From: Xanthomonas cissicola
GTDB taxonomy: Bacteria > Pseudomonadota > Gammaproteobacteria > Xanthomonadales > Xanthomonadaceae
Direction of reading: 5' to 3'
Assembly: GCF_008801575.1 (NCBI RefSeq)
Contig: NZ_VZPL01000019.1
Coordinates: forward strand, 1-64,000
DNA: 64,000 bases
Each line of letters begins with the position of its first letter. The stretch's first letter is position 1. Positions 9,106 to 18,550 of this stretch are shown in pieces. The notes below the pieces were generated by a model. That model was given only the letters and a program-made list of their open reading frames with translations, was not told the origin of the DNA and made no database searches. The position numbers and the translations under genes are program-made.

Positions 9106-9921
9106 TCAGGGGCTGGCCAGTGCCGCGTTGAGGATGGCGGCTAGCCGGTCACCCGCGATGCGTAGCTGGGTTTCGGCGATCGGGCGATAGGTGGCGATGT
9201 AGGTGGCGGGTAGCACGTGCGCGCTCGGATAGACGCCCGGCGTGACGGCGATCTTGCACGACGCCTGCGCCCATGCCGCAGCCGGTGGTGGCAGGACCGC
9301 AGACACCGCGGTGGCGGCCGGCAATGCCAGCAAGCGTTGCAGGTACGCATCGTCGCTCAGATGGCGGTCGTTGAGCATGCCGCTGTCCCACAGCGCATGC
9401 AGGTTGCTGCCCTTGCCGTCGATCTGCAGCTGGAAGTCGTTGCCGCCCTTGTCGTGCGCATAGCCGGCGTGCATCGGCTGATGGATGTCGCCGACGAAAT
9501 GCACCACGAACTTCAAGGCCTGGCGGCGTACGTCCAACGGCTGGGTGCGATCTGCGAGCAGGGCGGCTTGCTGGTCGAGCGCGGCGATCACGCAGTTGCC
9601 GTCCGGGCAGTCGCGCGGCGGCGAGTACGCGCAGTCGTGTTCGCCCAGGTTGACGTAGTGCCACGGCCCGGAGCGTTTGCCAAGGTCGGGGTCGTGCTCG
9701 CGCAACTCATCGGCCCACGTGGCCACGCCGTGCAGTGTCGGGTCCGGCTCGCCGGCCAGCAATTGCGCTACTTGCGTGCGTGCCTGCGTGCTCAGTTCGG
9801 TTTCGGCGATGCGCGCCACCAGGCGGTGGCCTTGCGGGCCCCAGGCCAGGGCGGTGGTGGGGTGGATCGCGGCGGCCATTGCCGTCGCAGCAACGAATGC
9901 AGAGAGGGAAAGTGTCTTCAT
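9106..9921 (-). CDS. secreted S1/P1-type nuclease
   Basis: A 271-residue zinc-dependent nuclease of the S1/P1 family. The signal peptide ends in ALA just before WGPQGHRLVARIAE, so the mature protein starts with Trp, whose amino group is a zinc ligand in this family. Other ligand segments are WADELREHDPD, FVVHFVGDIHQPMHAGYAHD (HxxxD zinc motif) and GNDFQLQIDGKGSNLHALWD. These enzymes cut single-stranded DNA/RNA and release 5'-nucleotides outside the cytoplasm. The start at 9921 places the signal peptide at the terminus; a longer frame to 9984 lacks support. The MBL hydrolase follows on the same strand. Confidence 0.9.
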   Translation of the reverse strand: MKTLSLSAFVAATAMAAAIHPTTALAWGPQGHRLVARIAETELSTQARTQVAQLLAGEPDPTLHGVATWADELREHDPDLGKRSGPWHYVNLGEHDCAYSPPRDCPDGNCVIAALDQQAALLADRTQPLDVRRQALKFVVHFVGDIHQPMHAGYAHDKGGNDFQLQIDGKGSNLHALWDSGMLNDRHLSDDAYLQRLLALPAATAVSAVLPPPAAAWAQASCKIAVTPGVYPSAHVLPATYIATYRPIAETQLRIAGDRLAAILNAALASP

Positions 9922-10152
9922 CCGGCGATTGTACGCATCGCTCCGGGACGGTTTGATGGCCATCCCCGGAGCTGCGACAGCCATGCCTCAGCATGGTGCC
10001 GACACGTGCCTGGAGCACGCCCGGATGTGGCAAGCAATTGTCGGGCGGGTTTGCACGCAATGCGGCAACCGCAGCATCCGCGTAAGGTCATGCCGCACCG
10101 GGCAGTGGCCGTCCCCATCTGGCGGTGAGCGCAGTCGCGTTGCCAGGCGCTC

Positions 10153-10767
10153 TTAATAATACACCAGGTACGACACACCGAAGGTCAACGGATCGATCCG
10201 CGCCTTGCCCAGTCGCGTGCCATTGAGGTCGACGTTGCTGCGCGAATCGGTCCAACGCGCATCCACGCGCAGACCGCTGCGGTCGTTGAAGATGAAGTCC
10301 ACGCCGACATGCGCGGTGGCGCCGACCGAATCGTCGAAGCGCAGATCGCCACTGCCGATCGTCGGCTCGGTGTCTTCGCCCATGAAGGTGGTGTAGTTGA
10401 TGCCCACTCCCACGAAAGGCGACACCGTGCCATAGCCGTTGATGTGGTACTGCAACAACACGCTCGGTGGCACCGACCAATAGCTGCCCACCTTGCCGAT
10501 GCCCTGCAGTTCGAGGTCGTGCTTGCCTGCAACTGCCGCATGCACTTCGATACCCAGGTTGTTGAGCAGGAAGTATTCGTAGGTGAACGACAGTGCCGGC
10601 GCGCCCTTGATCTCGGCCTGGGTGCCGCCGACGGTGCCGCTATTGGACTTGGGCGAGACGTAGCCGGCACCGTAACCGGTCGTCCAATGACCGGCCGACT
10701 GTGCAAGGGCGGGTGCGGCCGAGGCGGCCAGTGCGATGGCGAGGGCGGTGCGAGTCAGCGTGTTCAT
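10153..10767 (-). CDS. OmpW-family outer membrane protein (copy 1)
   Basis: A 204-residue small beta-barrel with a signal peptide (MNTLTRTALAIALAA to ALAQS). OmpW features are YEYFLLNNLGIEVHAAVAGK, SVLLQYHINGYGTVSPFVGV with GINYTTF, VGVDFIFNDRSGLRVDARW, and the terminal FGVSYLVYY with an aromatic last residue expected for barrel assembly. OmpW forms an eight-stranded barrel with a hydrophobic channel and is often stress or iron regulated. It lies beside a second OmpW gene on the same strand, evidently a tandem duplication. A frame running further upstream to 11169 crosses that neighbour out of phase and is not used. Confidence 0.92.
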   Translation of the reverse strand: MNTLTRTALAIALAASAAPALAQSAGHWTTGYGAGYVSPKSNSGTVGGTQAEIKGAPALSFTYEYFLLNNLGIEVHAAVAGKHDLELQGIGKVGSYWSVPPSVLLQYHINGYGTVSPFVGVGINYTTFMGEDTEPTIGSGDLRFDDSVGATAHVGVDFIFNDRSGLRVDARWTDSRSNVDLNGTRLGKARIDPLTFGVSYLVYY

Positions 10768-10882
10768 GGAATCCCCGGTAGGTCGGACAGACGGGCGACG
10801 TGACCGACCTGTCCGCAACTCCGGCGGTGGATGCACGTCCCTGGACGGCAAGTGTGCCAGAGATGCGCCCACGCCGCGGGGA

Positions 10883-11503
10883 TCAGAACCGGTGCACGTA
10901 GGCCACGCCGTAGACCAGCGGGTCGATATTGACCGTGCCGATACGGTTGCCGTCCAGGCGCGCTTGGGGATCGATATCGATCCAGCGCAGGTTGACGCGC
11001 AGTGCGCCGCGGTCGCTGAGCGTGTAGTCCACGCCTGCATGCAGTGCCAGGCCCCAGGAATCGTCCAGCTCCAGCTTGCTGCCGGCCAGGGCACCGCGGG
11101 TGTCGGTGCCGAAGAAGCGCGTGTAGTTGATACCGGCGCCAACGAACGGCGAGAACGTGCCTTGGGCATTGAAGTGGTACTGCAGTGAGATCACCGGCGG
11201 CAGATGCTTGGTGCTGCCCACCCGGCCCAGGCCGCGTATCGCAATGTCGTGCTCGAACGGCAGCGCAGCCAGCACCTCGATGCCCAGGTTGTCTGCGACG
11301 AAATATTCGGCTGTAAACGTGGGTTTGATGTCTTTACCCACGTCCACGTCGAGCGTGCCGCCGACCAGGCTGCCGTTGTCGGATTCGGGAGCGACCTGAT
11401 GGGCGCCGACGGCAACGGTCCAGTCGCCTTTGGATTGCGCCAGTGCGGGGAGGCTGACGAAAGGAGCCAGGACGGCGAACAATAGGGTAGAGCGCATATG
11501 CAT
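10883..11503 (-). CDS. OmpW-family outer membrane protein (copy 2)
   Basis: A 206-residue OmpW homologue, paralogous to the gene 115 bases downstream. It has a signal peptide (MRSTLLFAVLAPFVSLPALA), TAEYFVADNLGIEVLAALPF, VISLQYHFNAQGTFSPFVGA with GINYTRF, HAGVDYTLSDRGALRVNLRW, and the terminal YGVAYVHRF ending in Phe. Start is ATG 11503 or ATG 11497. The paralogues align along their whole length but have diverged considerably, so the duplication is not recent. Likely role: a small outer-membrane channel for hydrophobic compounds. Confidence 0.9.
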   Translation of the reverse strand: MHMRSTLLFAVLAPFVSLPALAQSKGDWTVAVGAHQVAPESDNGSLVGGTLDVDVGKDIKPTFTAEYFVADNLGIEVLAALPFEHDIAIRGLGRVGSTKHLPPVISLQYHFNAQGTFSPFVGAGINYTRFFGTDTRGALAGSKLELDDSWGLALHAGVDYTLSDRGALRVNLRWIDIDPQARLDGNRIGTVNIDPLVYGVAYVHRF

Positions 11504-11789
11504 GGGAAGTCTCGTGGGGTGCAATGGATGTGGGAAGTCTTGGCGCTTGGCGTCGCCGCTGCCTTGATCCTGATCAATTCGGCCGTGCGCTCAGATGTGC
11601 GTGCCTGCAATGGCTGCAGTCACACTCCGCGCAGACGGCGGCGTTGCGCACCGTGCGGGTGCTCGTAGCGGCGCATCGCGCGCGTGGCATCGTGCGATGC
11701 GCTCGGCACAGCCGTCGGCGCGGGAGGGGCGCCGACGGTTGCGTGCGCAGTGGCGTCGACAGCGATCGCTCGCCGGTGCGATGTACCGC

Positions 11790-12302
11790 TTACTTGACCT
11801 TGGCGACCTTGGGTGCATCCACTTCCGGCATCGCCGAGCTGTGGTGGTTGATGATCAGCCACTTGCCGTCGCGCTTTTCGTACACGAAGGTGTAGCGGGC
11901 CTGCACGTTGCTCTTGTTGCCGGCCTTGTCGGTCAGCGTGAAGGTATACACGCCGGCATCCACGGCGCTGGCGTCATCGAGCACGCGCACGGTGCGGTAA
12001 TTGACCACGCCCTGCGGCTTCTTGGTCAGGAACATCTCGAAGTAGTTTTCGATCTGTTCGCGCGAGGCGCGCACTTCGTTGGAGACCGTCGGCAGCAACA
12101 CGCCGTCCGGTGCGTACAGATCGGCCACCTTGTGCGGGTTGCCGGTGGCCAGCGCCGCGTTCCAGGTGTCGAACAGCGCAGCGACTTCGCGCTCTTCGCC
12201 GCCGGCCGGCAGCTTGGCCTTGTCGGTGTAATGCATCACGCCGCCAGCCAGCGCCGGGGTGGCAGCCAGAGCCAGAACCAGAGAGAAGAGTGTGCGACGC
12301 AT
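11790..12302 (-). CDS. secreted NTF2-like protein (SgcJ/EcaC, DUF4440-like)
   Basis: A 170-residue protein with a signal peptide (MRRTLFSLVLALAATPALA). The mature part is a cone-shaped NTF2-like fold related to the association domain of CaM kinase II and to SgcJ/EcaC proteins: EREVAALFDTWNAALATG, HKVADLYAPDGVLLPTVS, IENYFEMFLTKKPQGVVNYR, YTFVYEKRDGKWLIINHHSS. Members are mostly uncharacterised small-molecule binding proteins, so no enzyme activity is assigned. The ATG at 12302 is chosen because it puts the signal peptide first. It is transcribed away from gapA. Confidence 0.8.
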   Translation of the reverse strand: MRRTLFSLVLALAATPALAGGVMHYTDKAKLPAGGEEREVAALFDTWNAALATGNPHKVADLYAPDGVLLPTVSNEVRASREQIENYFEMFLTKKPQGVVNYRTVRVLDDASAVDAGVYTFTLTDKAGNKSNVQARYTFVYEKRDGKWLIINHHSSAMPEVDAPKVAKVK

Positions 12303-13747
<1,445 letters not shown>

Positions 13748-13762
13748 TCGGCCTCTTTCGAT

Positions 13763-13798
13763 GCAATAAAAAAGCGCCTTTTGGCGCTTTTTTATTGC
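13763..13798 (+). terminator. bidirectional intrinsic terminator after gapA
   Basis: A perfect 16-bp inverted repeat (13763-13778 and 13783-13798) with a TTTT loop. The stem reads A6-GCGCC / GGCGC-T6, so each strand presents a GC stem followed by six T. It can end gapA on the plus strand and the small secreted-protein gene arriving on the minus strand. Confidence 0.95.
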
Positions 13799-13821
13799 AG
13801 ATCGCAATTCCTGGAAGACCC

Positions 13822-14277
13822 TTATTCCGCAGTAATACGCATGTCTTCACCTTTGCCAGTGACCGAAACCCGGCTGCCGACCGCGAGGCCCGACACTTCT
13901 GCACTCGGTTTTGTCACGATTACCTGCGACTTGTTATCGAAACGAATATTCAGCATGTAGTGCGAGGCGGCGCCGTTGCTGATGACCTTTTCGCCCACCT
14001 GTGTGCCGGCATAAGTGCCTGCGGCGGCTCCAGCTTCAGCACCAAGTGGGCTATTGGCTTTAAGGCCGAGGAAGCTGCCCGCAATGCCGCCAAAGTTCGA
14101 CGCCGCGTTCTTAAGCCTTTTAGTGCGTTCCGGAACATTGTCACCCTTGTTTTCAATGGGCTCCAGTGCTGCGATGGTTCCATGCCGTGCCGATTCGGCC
14201 ATGACCGGGACGACAAGCACCCCCTGCGAGAGAGCAAGTGTCAGCCAGGCAGTACAAATCCAACTCCTTGTTTTCAT
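13822..14277 (-). CDS. small secreted glycine-zipper-like protein, unknown function
   Basis: A 151-residue protein with a probable signal peptide (MKTRSWICTAWLTLAL to VVPVMA). The middle, FGGIAGSFLGLKANSPLG followed by AEAGAAAGTYAGTQVGEKV, has the spaced Gly/Ala pattern of glycine-zipper outer-membrane proteins such as SlyB/Pcp-like antigens. The C-terminal half is strand-rich (MLNIRFDNKSQVIVTK, GSRVSVTGKGEDMRI). No lipobox Cys is present. Function unknown; envelope location inferred. It ends just before the bidirectional terminator shared with gapA. Confidence 0.7.
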   Translation of the reverse strand: MKTRSWICTAWLTLALSQGVLVVPVMAESARHGTIAALEPIENKGDNVPERTKRLKNAASNFGGIAGSFLGLKANSPLGAEAGAAAGTYAGTQVGEKVISNGAASHYMLNIRFDNKSQVIVTKPSAEVSGLAVGSRVSVTGKGEDMRITAE

Positions 14278-14324
14278 CTCGGGCAGTCCTTTATTGATGG
14301 ATCGATGTTGGGCTAGTGATGACG

Positions 14325-14807
14325 TTACTTCTTCTTCGCGCGCCCCCAGCTGCGCGCATGTTCATTGCACTTGCTGCCAGCGAAATCGTATCGGGTGATG
14401 ATGCCGTCCGCATTGGCGATAAAGGTGATTTCACAATGATGTTCGGCAGGAACGAAGACTTCTTCGCTATGCTGGTTTTCCTGGAAAATTGGGGTGGGTG
14501 CCACACCATTGCCCCCGCCGACCATGCCGACAACTCCCCCTTGCGTGGTCCAATAATGGGTGCGGTAGTGCGCTTCTATGCCGAAGTTATACGTGTACGC
14601 AGTTTCCTGCGTTTCGATGTTTTCCGATGTGTATAGCCCTTTTCCTACAGGCCATTGCATCATCAATTCGCTAGCGTCGTGACCAATCCAGCTTTGGGCG
14701 ACGCTTTCAGCGGTACCGAACACATCGGCAGATGCCTGCTGCGCGGGCGTCAGTAGCGCAATTGCGCATATCGCCAGCAGTGAGTCAGGTCGGAAGACAA
14801 CGTGCAT
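14325..14807 (-). CDS. secreted protein of unknown function
   Basis: A 160-residue protein with an N-terminal hydrophobic segment (SLLAICAIALLTPAQQASA) that looks like a signal peptide. The mature part includes SWIGHDASELMMQWPVGKG, a pattern seen in small bacterial lipoproteins of unknown function, a glycine stretch (GGVVGMVGGGNG), two late cysteines (HHCEITF, GSKCNEHA) that could pair, and a basic end WGRAKKK. I do not recognise a family. The ATG at 14807 is preferred over 14864 because it starts the signal peptide. It lies 47 bases upstream of the glycine-zipper gene on the same strand, so the two may be cotranscribed. Confidence 0.65.
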   Translation of the reverse strand: MHVVFRPDSLLAICAIALLTPAQQASADVFGTAESVAQSWIGHDASELMMQWPVGKGLYTSENIETQETAYTYNFGIEAHYRTHYWTTQGGVVGMVGGGNGVAPTPIFQENQHSEEVFVPAEHHCEITFIANADGIITRYDFAGSKCNEHARSWGRAKKK

Positions 14808-15052
14808 CGAGATGCGTCCTTGCAGGGCAGGCAAACCATTGGTCCTTGCGACTCGGGTGCTCACCCGTGCGCTGGCGCGTTTTTAGCATTCTGCGTAACG
14901 TTCTGCAAGCCGCTCATTATATATGTCTGCAAGACTGACCAACGTAGACATCGGCGCAACCGCATGCGCTAATCGTATGCTGCCAGCGATTACCTGGCGC
15001 TGGAACTACAGAGGACGTATGGGCACCCCAATGAATTCAAGGAGAGACAAAC

Positions 15053-15523
15053 GTGCAGATCAATCGTAAGTGGATTGGCTCAATTGTGCTGGCCATGGTT
15101 GTAGCAGGACTGGCGCCACAGGCAATTGCCAAGAAGCAAACCGGTACGCCGGCCTGGATGAATGCCGATGGTGAGGTGATCAAGTCGTCCGATGTCGAGG
15201 CGGGCTACGGCGAGACCGTCAAGGGAATCAACGATTACGAAGGCGAAATCACCGGCAAGCCAGCGCCTGGCAGCAAGTTCACCCAGCTGAAAATCGGCAT
15301 GCCGATGAAGCAGGTCACCGACCTGATTGGTCAGCCGGACGACCAGGGTGCTTACGTGACCGGCAAGGCATTTATCCCGTTCTTCTTCGGTGGCGACCGC
15401 TACCGTTACGAAATGGCCTACAAGGGCCAGGGACGTCTGGTGTTCGCTGGCAAGTCGATGGGGACCGGCGGCAACCTGATCTGGATCATCCATAACAAGA
15501 ACGATAGCGGTTACCGCGAATAA
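15053..15523 (+). CDS. secreted SmpA/OmlA-like (BamE-like) protein, GTG start
   Basis: A 156-residue envelope protein with a signal peptide (IGSIVLAMVVAGLAPQAIA). FTQLKIGMPMKQVTDLIGQP is the helix-turn motif of the SmpA/OmlA/BamE fold, and RYRYEMAYKGQGRLVFAG supplies the following strands. There is no lipobox, so it is not BamE itself, and its partner is unknown. The start is GTG 15053: GGAG at 15041-15044 stands eight bases upstream, whereas the ATG at 15031 is out of frame. It is followed by its own terminator. Confidence 0.75.
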   Translation: MQINRKWIGSIVLAMVVAGLAPQAIAKKQTGTPAWMNADGEVIKSSDVEAGYGETVKGINDYEGEITGKPAPGSKFTQLKIGMPMKQVTDLIGQPDDQGAYVTGKAFIPFFFGGDRYRYEMAYKGQGRLVFAGKSMGTGGNLIWIIHNKNDSGYRE

Positions 15524-15533
15524 CCGTTCAAAG

Positions 15534-15555
15534 CGCCCGGTTCTCCGGGCGTTTT
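15534..15555 (+). terminator. intrinsic terminator
   Basis: CGCCCGG / CCGGGCG stem (15534-15540, 15545-15551) with a TTCT loop and a following TTTT tract. It lies 10 bases after the SmpA-like gene. Confidence 0.85.
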
Positions 15556-15703
15556 CTTGTGTGAGGCATGGGCGCAAGCACGCATGCGACTGCAGCTTTC
15601 CGACGCTTCATCCATCGTCTGAGCGAGAGACTGTCTGCCCAGCCGCAGCCCGAGGCTGTATGGTGCGCGCATTCGGCTGGACGCCGGCTCGGGGATTGCT
15701 GCG

Positions 15704-18550
15704 TTGGAAACGATAATCGTGTTGGTGGCCCTGGTGCTACTCGCCGTGCCGGTGGGTGTGGTGATCGCGCTGGTGTGGATTGCCGGGCTGCGGCGACGGG
15801 TGGCGGCTCTGGAGCAGCGGCTTGCGCAGTGGCAGAGCAGTGGTGCCGGGCCTGCGGATGCGCCGGCGCAAGCACCCGCGGACGCGCAGGGCAGGGCGTG
15901 GGAGCAACCGGACGTGGCGTCCGATGTAGGCGCTGGTCCGGGCGCCGTCGCCGACAGCGATCTACCTGGGTACCGCGCGTCCGTTGCAGCGGGTCAGGAC
16001 GTTGGCTCGCCTGCGCCGGCTGCGGATCACCAGGCGGTTGGTGGGTCTGCCTCGGCGGTGTCGCCGCCCTTGCCGGCGCAGGCACCTGCAGATGCGATGG
16101 CGGGCAGTGCAAGCGCGACGTCGGAACGTCCCAGCGCGCAAGCGCAGGCGACGCGCGCCCAGTCGGCGCAACCGCAATCCGCACAACCGCAACCGCCTCG
16201 GCTTCCGGCCGCGCCCAGCGCCATCGCGCGCGCGGCCAGCGCCTTGAAGCGTTGGTTCACCGAGGGCAATGTGCCGGTCAAGGTCGGCATGCTGGTCTTG
16301 TTGGCCGGCGTGGCGTCGCTGTTGAAGTACGCCAGCGATCAGGGCTGGATGCGCATGCCGATCGAGCTGCGCTTGGCCGGCATCAGCGTTCTGGCATTGG
16401 CCGGTCTGATCTTCGGTTGGACGCAGCGCGCGCAGCGGCCGGGGTTTGCGTTGGCGTTGCAGGGCGGCGCCATCGGTGGCCTGTTGTTGACGGTGTTCGC
16501 GGCCTTCAAGTTGTACGGCTTGCTCGATGCCGGAACGGCGCTGGGCATCAGCGTGGTGCTGATCGCAGGTATGTGCGTGCTGGCGGTGCTGCAAGATTCG
16601 CGCACGTTGGCGGTGCTGGGCGTGCTGGCCGGTTTTCTTGCGCCGATCTGGTTGTCTACCGGCAGCGGCAACCATGTCGCGCTGTTCTCGTACTATGCCG
16701 TACTCAACGCCGGCATCGTGGCGATTGCATGGACACGCCCGTGGCGCGTGCTGAACCTGCTGGGGTTTGCTTTCACCTTCGGCATCGGCACCGCATGGGG
16801 AGCGCTGCAGTACTCCCCGGCAAAATTCGCCACGACCGAGCCGTTCCTGTTGCTGTTCTTCGCCATGTACGTGGCGATTCCGGTCCTGCATGCGCGCCGC
16901 GGCGACGGTAGTGCCGGCAGGCTCATCGATGGCAGCCTGTTGTTCGGAACGCCGCTGGTGGCCTTCGCGTTACAGGCGCGCCTGCTCGAGGGCGATCGGC
17001 TGCCACTGGCGTTGTGCGCGGTGGCGGTGGCAGCGTTGTACGCGGGCCTGGGCAGTTGGCTGCTGCGCCGCGCATCCACGCGCTTGCTGGGCCAGGCGCA
17101 CGCGATGCTGGCGGTCGGGTTCGCAACCCTGGCCGTACCGCTGGCGTTGTCGGCACGTGCCACTGCGAGCGTGTTTGCGCTGGAAGGCGTGGGTTTGCTG
17201 TGGCTGGGGCTTCGCCAACAACGGCGGATCTCGCAGGTCAGCGGTGTCGCGCTGCAGGTGTTTGCGGCGGTGGGTGTCGCGTTCGGTGTGGATGCCTGGC
17301 GCCACGATGCGGTCGCGGTGGCCAACGCAACCTGCATGAGTACCGTACTGCTGGCGCTGGCCGGCTGGGCCAGTGCCTGGTTCCTGCGCGATGCAGGACA
17401 TCGGCGGCGTGCGCTGCTGGCATATCTGTGGGGACTGGGCTGGTGGACGCTGTGCGGCGTGCACGAGATCCTGCGTTTTGCCGATCTGCGCAGCGAGCCG
17501 GATCTGCTGCTGGGCTTGGTCGCACTCAGTGTATGGCTGGCGGCCGAAGTGCATCGGCGCCGTCCTGCAGCGGCGCTGGTATGGACGGTGATGTCCGGTC
17601 TGGCGCTGGCGGCGCCATTGGCGCTGTGGCAAGGCGCAGCGCACACCCAGCCATTCGCGCATTGGGGCGCGTTGGCATGGGGTGTGTTTGCGGTGGCGGG
17701 CGCGCGTGCGCTGTGGTGCTTGCGCACGCAGCAAGGCGCTGGCGCGATGGCGGCGCAGTTCATCTGGTGGCTGCTGTGGCCGTTGGTCGTCTCGTTGGGC
17801 GCGGCCTGGCTGGCCGATGCGTTCCTATTGGCCAATGGCTGGCGTTGCGCCTTGCTGGCGGCGCCGTGGTTGCTGGTGGCGACGCTGGGGTTGTTGCGTT
17901 GGCCATGGCTGGCCTGGCCGCAGGGAACCGGCTTCGATCCTGCACGCAACGCGTTGCTGAGTTGCGTGTTCGCGGTATTGGGGCTCGGCTGGCTGCTCGC
18001 ATTGCTGGATCCGGTGAGCGCTGCACCGTTGCCATGGCTGCCGTTGCTCAATCCCGCCGAGCTGGCGCAATTGGTGGTCCTGGCCTTGCTTGCGCGCTGG
18101 GCCTGGTCGGCACCCGCGCCGACATTGCTGCAGCATTGGCGCGTAAGTGCGCTGGGTGTGTCGGGGTGGGCGTTGATCACCGGCAGTACCTTGCACAGTG
18201 TGCATCACTGGGGCGGTGTGCCGTGGGATTCGGCGCTGATCGGCGCCACTTTGTCGCAGACCAGCCTCACCATCGTCTGGAGCGTGCTCGGCGTGCTGGG
18301 CTGGGTGATCGGCTCGCGTCGTGGGCAACGCGGGCTGTGGCTGGGCGGCGCGTTGCTGATGGGACTGGTCCTGGCGAAGTTGGTGTTGGTCGACCGCCAG
18401 CATCTGGGCAACTTACTCGGCATCGGCTCGTTCATGGCCTATGGCCTGTTGTGCACCGTGGTGGGCTATCTGGCGCCGGCACCGCCGCGTGCGGTTGCGG
18501 CCGAAGGTCATGCTGTCCAAGAGAACGGCGTCGAAAAGGATCGGGAATGA
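15704..18550 (+). CDS. DUF2339 large polytopic membrane protein, probable TTG start
   Basis: A 948-residue inner-membrane protein. An N-terminal helix (METIIVLVALVLLAVPVGVV) and short coiled segment (LRRRVAALEQRLAQ) are followed by a Pro/Ala/Gln-rich linker to about residue 170. Then come more than 20 hydrophobic helices starting at KVGMLVLLAGVASLLKYASD, which is the DUF2339 signature start. Family function is unknown. It overlaps the DUF3999 gene by four bases; the pair recurs together in proteobacteria, so they likely act as a unit. The start codon appears to be TTG at 15704 with GGGG about 10 bases upstream; no in-frame ATG gives a better N-terminus. Confidence 0.85.
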   Translation: METIIVLVALVLLAVPVGVVIALVWIAGLRRRVAALEQRLAQWQSSGAGPADAPAQAPADAQGRAWEQPDVASDVGAGPGAVADSDLPGYRASVAAGQDVGSPAPAADHQAVGGSASAVSPPLPAQAPADAMAGSASATSERPSAQAQATRAQSAQPQSAQPQPPRLPAAPSAIARAASALKRWFTEGNVPVKVGMLVLLAGVASLLKYASDQGWMRMPIELRLAGISVLALAGLIFGWTQRAQRPGFALALQGGAIGGLLLTVFAAFKLYGLLDAGTALGISVVLIAGMCVLAVLQDSRTLAVLGVLAGFLAPIWLSTGSGNHVALFSYYAVLNAGIVAIAWTRPWRVLNLLGFAFTFGIGTAWGALQYSPAKFATTEPFLLLFFAMYVAIPVLHARRGDGSAGRLIDGSLLFGTPLVAFALQARLLEGDRLPLALCAVAVAALYAGLGSWLLRRASTRLLGQAHAMLAVGFATLAVPLALSARATASVFALEGVGLLWLGLRQQRRISQVSGVALQVFAAVGVAFGVDAWRHDAVAVANATCMSTVLLALAGWASAWFLRDAGHRRRALLAYLWGLGWWTLCGVHEILRFADLRSEPDLLLGLVALSVWLAAEVHRRRPAAALVWTVMSGLALAAPLALWQGAAHTQPFAHWGALAWGVFAVAGARALWCLRTQQGAGAMAAQFIWWLLWPLVVSLGAAWLADAFLLANGWRCALLAAPWLLVATLGLLRWPWLAWPQGTGFDPARNALLSCVFAVLGLGWLLALLDPVSAAPLPWLPLLNPAELAQLVVLALLARWAWSAPAPTLLQHWRVSALGVSGWALITGSTLHSVHHWGGVPWDSALIGATLSQTSLTIVWSVLGVLGWVIGSRRGQRGLWLGGALLMGLVLAKLVLVDRQHLGNLLGIGSFMAYGLLCTVVGYLAPAPPRAVAAEGHAVQENGVEKDRE

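Noticed and set aside
11712-11738. 10-bp hairpin (CCGTCGGCGC / GCGCCGACGG) between the OmpW and NTF2-like genes
   Set aside because: No T tract in either direction and GC-rich palindromes are frequent here; too weak to list as a terminator.
16693-18180. A 495-codon minus-strand open frame opposite the DUF2339 gene
   Set aside because: Composition (Ser, Thr, Asn, Pro runs) is typical of antisense reading of a GC-rich membrane protein; no family features or ribosome-binding site.
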